Of a stretch of DNA of 11,053 bases, positions 6,280 through 11,053 are shown in pieces. Source of the stretch: an uncultured Actinomycetes bacterium (GTDB lineage: Bacteria; Actinomycetota; Thermoleophilia; Miltoncostaeales; Miltoncostaeaceae). Position numbers and translations under genes: made by a program. Where the stretch lies: contig CALMEC010000245.1 of the NCBI GenBank assembly GCA_937862675.1, forward strand, positions 1 to 11,053, given 5' to 3'. A model generated the notes under the pieces. That model made no database searches. It was not told where the DNA came from and saw nothing but the letters and a program-made list of their open reading frames with translations. How positions within the stretch are numbered: the stretch's first letter is position 1; each line of letters starts with the position of its first letter.

Positions 6280-7017
6280 ATGGACACGATGTCCGAGTCC
6301 GATCGAACGATTCCACGTACCGGGGGAGGCGGCCACCGCGCCCTTCCCCCGGTACGGGTCCCCGCACCGAACCTGCGGCCTCCACGCCGTCGCTCGGTGA
6401 TGCCCGCGCTCCGGGGACGGATCCCGGCGCCGGGCCCGCGGCCCTCGCGCCGCCGGTCGTCGCAGCCCGCGGTCCGGGGCGCCGACGGGGGACCGGGAAT
6501 CCTCACGATCGCCACCTGGACGCTCCTGGCCCTCGCGGTCGTCGTGTTCGCCCTCGTCGCCGTCGGTCCCCGCACCGGCGCTTACCGTCTGTCCACCGTG
6601 CTGTCCGACAGCATGAAGCCCCACTGGCAGGCCGGCGATGTCGTGGTCTCAACACCTGTCGCGGCACGTGACCTGGCGGTGGGAGACATCATCACCTTCA
6701 CCGCACCCATCGAGGGGAACCCCTCCATCACCCACCGGATCGTCGAGCTGACGGATCCGGGGGATCACCCCGTCGTCCGGACGAAGGGCGACGCCAACGA
6801 ACTGCCGGACTCGTGGGGCGCCATCCGCCTCGACGGAGACGGCACCGTCCAGCGTGTGGACCGTTCCATCCCGAAGATCGGACTCGCACTGATCTGGCTG
6901 CAGGGGCCGGTCGTCCGCCTGGTCGCCACCGCGATCATCCCGGTCCTGCTCCTCGTCCTCATCCTCTGGCACATCTGGAAGCCGGTCGTCCGGCCGGACG
7001 GACGGGTGGGCGCATGA
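6280..7017 (+). CDS. sipW: SipW-type signal peptidase I with repeated Arg/Pro-rich N-terminal tail
   Basis: This is a membrane serine protease that removes signal peptides outside the cytoplasmic membrane. The 245-residue product has a 73-residue cytoplasmic tail, a transmembrane helix at about 74-95, the catalytic domain, and a C-terminal helix at about 205-225. The nucleophile is Ser111 in VLSDSMKPH. The base is His152 in ITHRIVE rather than Lys, which marks the ER/archaeal/SipW subclass. The KGDANELPD box (169-177) is also typical. The tail contains two tandem 21-residue units, beginning RVPAPNLRPPRRRS and RIPAPGPRPSRRRS. ATG at 6280 is used; GTG 6277 and ATG 6289 are equally possible and no Shine-Dalgarno is visible. 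Its TGA overlaps the next ATG. Its neighbours are its likely substrates. Confidence 0.9.
   Translation: MDTMSESDRTIPRTGGGGHRALPPVRVPAPNLRPPRRRSVMPALRGRIPAPGPRPSRRRSSQPAVRGADGGPGILTIATWTLLALAVVVFALVAVGPRTGAYRLSTVLSDSMKPHWQAGDVVVSTPVAARDLAVGDIITFTAPIEGNPSITHRIVELTDPGDHPVVRTKGDANELPDSWGAIRLDGDGTVQRVDRSIPKIGLALIWLQGPVVRLVATAIIPVLLLVLILWHIWKPVVRPDGRVGA
6316..6356 (+). repeat. 12-bp perfect inverted repeat inside the start of sipW
   Basis: CGTACCGGGGGA (6316-6327) is exactly complementary to TCCCCCGGTACG (6345-6356), with a 17-nt loop. It lies in codons 13 to 26 of sipW. Such a long stem in coding sequence suggests selection for an RNA or DNA structure, possibly attenuation of transcription into sipW. 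Confidence 0.6.
6355..6480 (+). repeat. Two tandem 63-bp units in the sipW N-terminal tail
   Basis: Residues 26-46 and 47-67 of the peptidase align without gaps (R[VI]PAP..RP.RRRS..PA[LV]RG), showing an internal duplication of 63 bp. Divergence at the DNA level with conservation of the protein pattern suggests that the repeated sequence is maintained by selection. Confidence 0.7.
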
Positions 7018-7784
7018 CCATCAGCATCCGCCGCCGTCTGATGCTGAGCCTGATGGCGGTCCTCCTGATCGGCGGCGCCACCGTCGGCATCGCCGCCAAG
7101 AAGGGCAAGCTCGCCACGAAGCCGGCAGTGGTGAAGGCGCGATCCATCACACCGAGCGTCAAAGTGACGAACATCGTGCCCGGAGACCAGATGCAGCGAG
7201 TCGTCATCCTGACGAACACCAGCAAGCGCACGCTCACCCGGCTGCGGTTCGAGATGGCCGAGAAGCCGCCGGCGATCGTCGGCACGCGAGTGGCGGCCCC
7301 CAAGGGCAAGGCCACGCCGGCCGGCTACGAGTGGGCGCGGCGGTGCGTCGTCACGAAGAAGCGCCTGAAGAACAAGCGGATCCGCAAGGTGACCCGCTGC
7401 ACGACCCGTCTCCGCCCGGCGCCGTCGGCCCTCCTCACCAGTCCGGCCGGCCTGCGTGTCCGCCTGGAGGCCTGTCCCCTCCCGTGGAAGCGGGTCACCA
7501 AGGTGACCTTCGCATGCCCCGCGACCCAACGCGTCAAGGTGCGGAAGCGCCTGAAGAACGGGAAGTACCGCACCCGCATCGTCACCAAGCGCATACGCAC
7601 GGTGGTGCTGATCGGCGACGCCAAGCTCCCGGTGCGCGGAACCACCCGCCGCATCCCCAAGTTTCCGCCCCGCTCGAAGATGAACATCCGCATCACGACC
7701 GCCCTCCCCTCCTGGGCCGGCAATGACCTCCAGGGCAAGAGCGTCGTCCTGATCCCGCGCTTCGGTACCCCGGGGGTGCGGTGA
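7014..7784 (+). CDS. Second TasA-like exported protein with a highly basic insert
   Basis: The 256-residue product starts with TISIRRR and one hydrophobic stretch (10-28), a signal peptide or anchor. Residues 46-80 (ITPSVKVTNIVPGDQMQRVVILTNTS region) and the closing WAGNDLQGKSVVLIPRF (234-250) align in style with the TasA-like protein upstream, so this is a diverged paralogue. Between them sits a long Lys/Arg-rich insert holding two similar segments, TKKRLKNKRIRKVTR near 114-128 and RKRLKNGKYRTRIVTKR near 177-193. Four cysteines (111, 129, 154, 168) flank or lie between them and could form two disulphides. The strongly positive charge could bind teichoic-type polymers, polysaccharide or extracellular DNA, but that is speculative. 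The ATG overlaps the sipW stop (ATGA), so translation is coupled. Confidence 0.7.
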   Translation: MTISIRRRLMLSLMAVLLIGGATVGIAAKKGKLATKPAVVKARSITPSVKVTNIVPGDQMQRVVILTNTSKRTLTRLRFEMAEKPPAIVGTRVAAPKGKATPAGYEWARRCVVTKKRLKNKRIRKVTRCTTRLRPAPSALLTSPAGLRVRLEACPLPWKRVTKVTFACPATQRVKVRKRLKNGKYRTRIVTKRIRTVVLIGDAKLPVRGTTRRIPKFPPRSKMNIRITTALPSWAGNDLQGKSVVLIPRFGTPGVR

Positions 7785-9502
7785 TGCGTCGCCTCCGGTC
7801 CATCATCGGCGCCGCCGCCGCGTTGGCGGTCGTGGGGGCAGGCATCGCCGGCGCCGCCGCCTGGCGCTCGGACGTGACGGTGACCGGGACGTACGCGACG
7901 GCAACCGTCGCGCCGGCAACCGGTGTGTCGAGCACGCATCCGAATGCCACCGGCACGAGCGCCGGCCAGGTGAACCTGACATGGACCGCCCCTCCGAGCG
8001 GCGTCGGCTCGCTCCGCCTGCAGCGGTCGACCGACGAGTCGGGGCCCTGGACAACCCTCAGCACGCTGGCCGCGACCGCGACCGGGGCGACCGACGCCAC
8101 CGCTGCGTACAACGACGACAACTACTACCGGGTGCAGTCGACCGCGGGGACCTGGACCGCCGAGACCCCGGTCTGGTCGAGTCACTCGCTGAAGATGGCC
8201 TCCGGCTCCGAGTACCTCGGCACCGGGGCGTCGGCGACCGCCCTCCCCTCCGCGCAGATCGCATCGATGGCGACCGCCGAGGGCACCTACGCCACCGGCA
8301 CCTACTACCAGCCGACGACGTGGCCGACCGCACCACAGTACGTCGCCGGAGCCTTCTATCTGGATGCGACGCACGCCTGGACCACCGGGACGGGAAGCAT
8401 CTCCTTCTTCGACGGCTCGACCTGGTCACGGCAGACCACGCCGGTCACCACGACCCTTGAGCAGGTGGCGTTCACCTCGACAACCCGGGGCTGGGCGGTC
8501 GGTCAGAGCGGTGTCATCCTCACGACCTCCAACGGCGGGACAAACTGGACGACCCAGACGAGCGGCACCACCGCCAACATCTGGGACCTCACCTGCCCGG
8601 GGGCGACGACCTGCTACGCCGTCGGCAACAGCGGTGTCATCCGACGGACGACCAACGGCACCAGCTGGTCGACGATCACGAGCCCGACCTCGAACTCGCT
8701 CTGGGACGTCGACTGCGTCTCGACCACCACCTGCTACGCCGCCGGCTCCGGCGGGACCATCGTCAGGACCACGAACGGCACCAGCTGGTCGACGGTCACC
8801 AGCGGGGTCACCTCCGATCTCAACGCCGTCACGTGCCTCCACGCGACGACCTGCTGGGCCGTGGGCGCCGGCGGTGTCATGCGGAAGACGACGAACGGCA
8901 CGTCGTGGAGCGCCGGATCCTCGGGCACCACCGGTGCCCTCTGGCGCATCCGGATGATCACGGCGACGACCGGCTACATGGTCGGAGGGGGCGGCGTCTG
9001 GAAGACGACGAGCGGCGGCTCCTCGTGGACGCTGCTGAACGTGGCGACCGACGCGACCTACTACGCGCTCTCGTGCATCGACGCCGACAACTGCCTGACC
9101 GGCTCGACCACACCGGCGGCCCTGATCACCAAGGACGGCGGCGACACCTGGTCCGAGGCGCTTCCGGGGCACATCGAACTGATCCCGACGACCCCGAACC
9201 TGGCCTCGACCACCGGTGTGTCCTCCGTCGTGGCCCGGCTCGCCTACCGGACGACCACGTCCCCGGCCGGCGCGCGCTTCATCCTCTTCGCCTCGAACGA
9301 CGACGGCGTGAACTGGACGTCCTTCCCGCTCACCGCCCCCAGCGGGGCGAACACCCAGACCGTCTCGAGCGTCAACATCACATCCCTCGGATTCGCGACG
9401 CCGTCCAAGGCGAAGAAGCTGCGCCTGCGCCTCACGGTCGTCCCGGCGGCGTCAAGCTCGCTGACGACGCAGATCGACCTCGCGCACGTCGACGTGAACT
9501 GA
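7784..9502 (+). CDS. Exported Ycf48/BNR-like beta-propeller protein with fibronectin III-like N-domain
   Basis: The 572-residue product begins MRRLRSIIGAAAALAV, a signal peptide ending near GAAAWRSDVTVTG, which looks like the SipW-type signals of its neighbours. Residues about 45-130 resemble a fibronectin type III or Ig-like domain (VNLTWTAPPSGVGSLRLQRS). Residues about 190-455 hold six or more 40-residue blades of the Ycf48/BNR type, with the recurring pattern C-x5-C-YAVG-x-GVI-RTTNGTSWS. Cysteine pairs 271/277, 311/317, 351/357 and 431/437 sit at exact blade spacing; the blade at about 391 has lost its pair. The C-terminal 100 residues form another beta-rich domain. No catalytic motif is seen; a binding or structural surface role is likely. 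Its ATG overlaps the upstream TGA (TGATG), so it is the last gene of the coupled cassette. Confidence 0.78.
   Translation: MRRLRSIIGAAAALAVVGAGIAGAAAWRSDVTVTGTYATATVAPATGVSSTHPNATGTSAGQVNLTWTAPPSGVGSLRLQRSTDESGPWTTLSTLAATATGATDATAAYNDDNYYRVQSTAGTWTAETPVWSSHSLKMASGSEYLGTGASATALPSAQIASMATAEGTYATGTYYQPTTWPTAPQYVAGAFYLDATHAWTTGTGSISFFDGSTWSRQTTPVTTTLEQVAFTSTTRGWAVGQSGVILTTSNGGTNWTTQTSGTTANIWDLTCPGATTCYAVGNSGVIRRTTNGTSWSTITSPTSNSLWDVDCVSTTTCYAAGSGGTIVRTTNGTSWSTVTSGVTSDLNAVTCLHATTCWAVGAGGVMRKTTNGTSWSAGSSGTTGALWRIRMITATTGYMVGGGGVWKTTSGGSSWTLLNVATDATYYALSCIDADNCLTGSTTPAALITKDGGDTWSEALPGHIELIPTTPNLASTTGVSSVVARLAYRTTTSPAGARFILFASNDDGVNWTSFPLTAPSGANTQTVSSVNITSLGFATPSKAKKLRLRLTVVPAASSSLTTQIDLAHVDVN
8528..9010 (+). 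repeat. 120-bp tandem repeats encoding propeller blades
   Basis: Sequences such as AACGGCACCAGCTGGTCGAC recur at exactly 120-bp steps (about 8653, 8773, and diverged at 8893), and ACGACCTGCTACGCC recurs with the same period. Three or four blades are still alike at the DNA level, which implies recent duplication or gene conversion. The outer blades are more diverged. Confidence 0.75.
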
Positions 9503-9506
9503 GGCC

Positions 9507-9534
9507 CGGCGGGCGGCCTGGGGCACACCCGCCG
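9507..9534. terminator. Hairpin between the convergent propeller gene and polA
   Basis: CGGCGGG (9507-9513) pairs with CCCGCCG (9528-9534) over a 14-base loop. It starts 5 nt past the propeller stop, in the 64-bp gap between convergent genes, so it may serve transcription from either side. There is no T-run. Confidence 0.45.
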
Positions 9535-9566
9535 CCGAGACGCAGACGACGCCGCGGGTCAGCCGG

Positions 9567-11053
9567 CTAGGACTTCGCCTCCAGCCAGGTGTCGCCCACC
9601 CCGACGTCCACCTCCAGCGGAGGATCGAGATCGTAGGCGCCGACCATGGCGTCGTGGACGATCGCCGACACCCGCGTGACCTCGTCGAGCGGCGCCTCGA
9701 CCAGGAGCTCGTCGTGGATCTGCAGCACGATGCGGCTCTCGAGCCCGGCGGCGGCGATCGCGGCGTGGGCGCGCTCCATGGCCACCTTGATGATGTCGGC
9801 GGCCGACCCCTGGATGACGGTGTTGACCGCGAGGCGTTCGCCGAGGTTGCGCTGCTGCACGGTGCGGCCGTGCAACTCGGGGATGGGACGGCGCCGGCCG
9901 AACAATGTGGTCACGTGGCCGTCCTGCGCGGCGGCGGCCACCGTCGAGTCGATGAAGCTCCGCACACGCGGGTAGCGCGCCAGGTACGTGTCGATGTAGG
10001 CCTGGGCCTCCTCGCGGTCGATGCCCAGCTGATCCGCCAGGCCGAAGGCGCTGATCCCGTAGATGATCCCGAAGTTCACGGCCTTCGCGCGATCGCGCGT
10101 CTGCCGGTCCACGTCGGCGGGATCCATGCCGAACACCTCGGCTGCCGTGGCGCGGTGCACGTCGAGGCCGCTGCGGTATGCGTCGGCGAGCGTGGGCTCC
10201 CCCGAGTAGTGGGCCAGGATCCGCAGCTCGACCTGGCTGTAGTCGAACGACAGGAGCCGCCGTCCCTCCGGGGCGACGAACGCCCCGCGGATCTCGCGTC
10301 CGATGGCCGTGCGGACCGGGATGTTCTGCAGGTTGGGGTTGACCGACGAGAGGCGTCCGGTCTCGGCCACGGTCTGGTTGAACGTAGTGTGCAGACGGCT
10401 GTGCTCGTCGACGAGTTCGGGGAGCGCCGCAAGGTACGTGCTGTCGAGCTTCGTCATCTCGCGGTATTCGGAGATGAGTCCGATGATCGGGTGCCGTCCC
10501 TCCAGGAGGCGCAGCACACGCCGGTCGGTGGACCATCCCGTCTTCCCCTTCCGGAACGTCGGGAGCCCGAGCTTCTCGAACAGGACGTTGCCCAGCTGCT
10601 TGGGCGAATCGATCACGAACTCGCCTCCGGCCAGCTCCCAGATGCCGTCGCGCAGCTCGTCGATGCGATCGCGCACGCGGGCGGCGATCTCCCCCAGCCG
10701 GTGGGTGTCGAGCATGACGCCCACGTGCTCCATGTCGGCGAGCACGGACACCAGGGGCAGCCCGACATCGCGGAAGAGCGGGCCCAGGCCCTCCGCCTCG
10801 ATCATGTCGGCCGGACGTTTCGCGACGAACAGGGTGAGCGCGGCACCGCGGACGGCCGCGTCGTCCGGACCGCTGACGCCCACCCCGGCATCGGCCGCCA
10901 GGCCGTCCAGCTCGTACCCACGCCGTCGCGGCTCCAGCAGATATCCGGCGATCACCGTGTCGTGCCACGGCGTGAGGAGGGACCCGAGCTCGTAGGGGAG
11001 CGCCTTCAGATCGTGGACCGCCAGCCGGACGCCTGCGAGCGCGGCCGCGAGCC
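9567..11053 (-). CDS. polA: DNA polymerase I (partial, 5' end missing)
   Basis: Pol I fills gaps in repair and lagging-strand maturation. The minus frame is open to the right edge and gives the last 494 residues: the end of the 3'-5' exonuclease-like domain and the whole polymerase domain. Visible family A motifs (fragment numbering): LLSFDYSQVELRI (motif A, Asp270, Glu275), RDRAKAVNFGIIYG (motif B/O-helix, Lys323, Phe327, Tyr331) and LQIHDELLVEAP (motif C, His446-Asp447). It ends in the typical DVGVGDTWLEAKS. In the exonuclease-like part, VHDLKAL replaces the E. coli GQNLKYD segment, so the catalytic aspartate (Asp424 in E. coli) is a leucine. Proofreading is therefore probably lost, as in many actinobacterial Pol I enzymes. 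The 5' nuclease domain and start codon lie outside. In actinobacteria polA normally neighbours rpsA; here the cassette and the DUF4395 gene lie between. Confidence 0.97.
   Translation of the reverse strand, partial: LAAALAGVRLAVHDLKALPYELGSLLTPWHDTVIAGYLLEPRRRGYELDGLAADAGVGVSGPDDAAVRGAALTLFVAKRPADMIEAEGLGPLFRDVGLPLVSVLADMEHVGVMLDTHRLGEIAARVRDRIDELRDGIWELAGGEFVIDSPKQLGNVLFEKLGLPTFRKGKTGWSTDRRVLRLLEGRHPIIGLISEYREMTKLDSTYLAALPELVDEHSRLHTTFNQTVAETGRLSSVNPNLQNIPVRTAIGREIRGAFVAPEGRRLLSFDYSQVELRILAHYSGEPTLADAYRSGLDVHRATAAEVFGMDPADVDRQTRDRAKAVNFGIIYGISAFGLADQLGIDREEAQAYIDTYLARYPRVRSFIDSTVAAAAQDGHVTTLFGRRRPIPELHGRTVQQRNLGERLAVNTVIQGSAADIIKVAMERAHAAIAAAGLESRIVLQIHDELLVEAPLDEVTRVSAIVHDAMVGAYDLDPPLEVDVGVGDTWLEAKS

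Noticed and set aside
8528..9010. CRISPR-like periodic repeats
   Set aside because: The 120-bp period is in frame and encodes protein blades; there are no short identical repeats with unique spacers.
9559..10968. Minus-strand open frame of 469 codons overlapping polA
   Set aside because: It is an alternative frame of polA with an Arg/Gly/His-rich product; the polA frame shows all polymerase motifs.

Overview
The window is about 11 kb of GC-rich DNA with dense coding. It carries the conserved actinobacterial order polA - rpsA - coaE - uvrB, all on the minus strand, so the source is almost certainly an Actinomycetota chromosome. Very basic Lys/Arg-rich secreted proteins and the style of CoaE and UvrB make Thermoleophilia (Solirubrobacterales-like) my best guess, but the sequence alone does not settle this. 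Both ends cut through genes: uvrB lacks its 3' end at the left edge and polA lacks its 5' end at the right edge.

Left part (1-4700): uvrB (-) has a near-perfect LexA/SOS box abutting its -10 and is probably leaderless. A divergent glyoxalase I-like VOC gene (+) follows, with a long terminator-type hairpin. Then come coaE (-) and rpsA (-). Between rpsA and coaE lies a 172-bp foldback element with 16-bp perfect terminal repeats. It splits a CTAG at the rpsA stop codon, as expected of an IS630-type (TA-duplicating) miniature element. Without it, rpsA and coaE would be about 26 nt apart. A minus-strand gene upstream of rpsA encodes a four-helix DUF4395 membrane domain fused to a thioredoxin-like domain.

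Middle/right part (5420-9502): a plus-strand cassette of four genes sits between this block and polA. It encodes a TasA/camelysin-type secreted protein, a SipW-type (ER-type) signal peptidase I with an unusual repeated Arg/Pro-rich cytoplasmic tail, a second TasA-like protein with a strongly basic insert, and a 572-residue exported Ycf48/BNR-like beta-propeller with paired cysteines. The last three genes overlap by a few bases and must be translationally coupled. The first gene is separated from sipW by a perfect GC hairpin, and a second long inverted repeat lies inside the start of sipW. Upstream of the cassette is a 238-bp region with an AT-rich divergent promoter zone and several hairpins. 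The layout suggests a dedicated export/maturation system for surface or fibre proteins: a peptidase plus three candidate substrates.

The window ends with the 3' two-thirds or less of polA (-), convergent with the cassette across a 64-bp gap holding a terminator-like hairpin.
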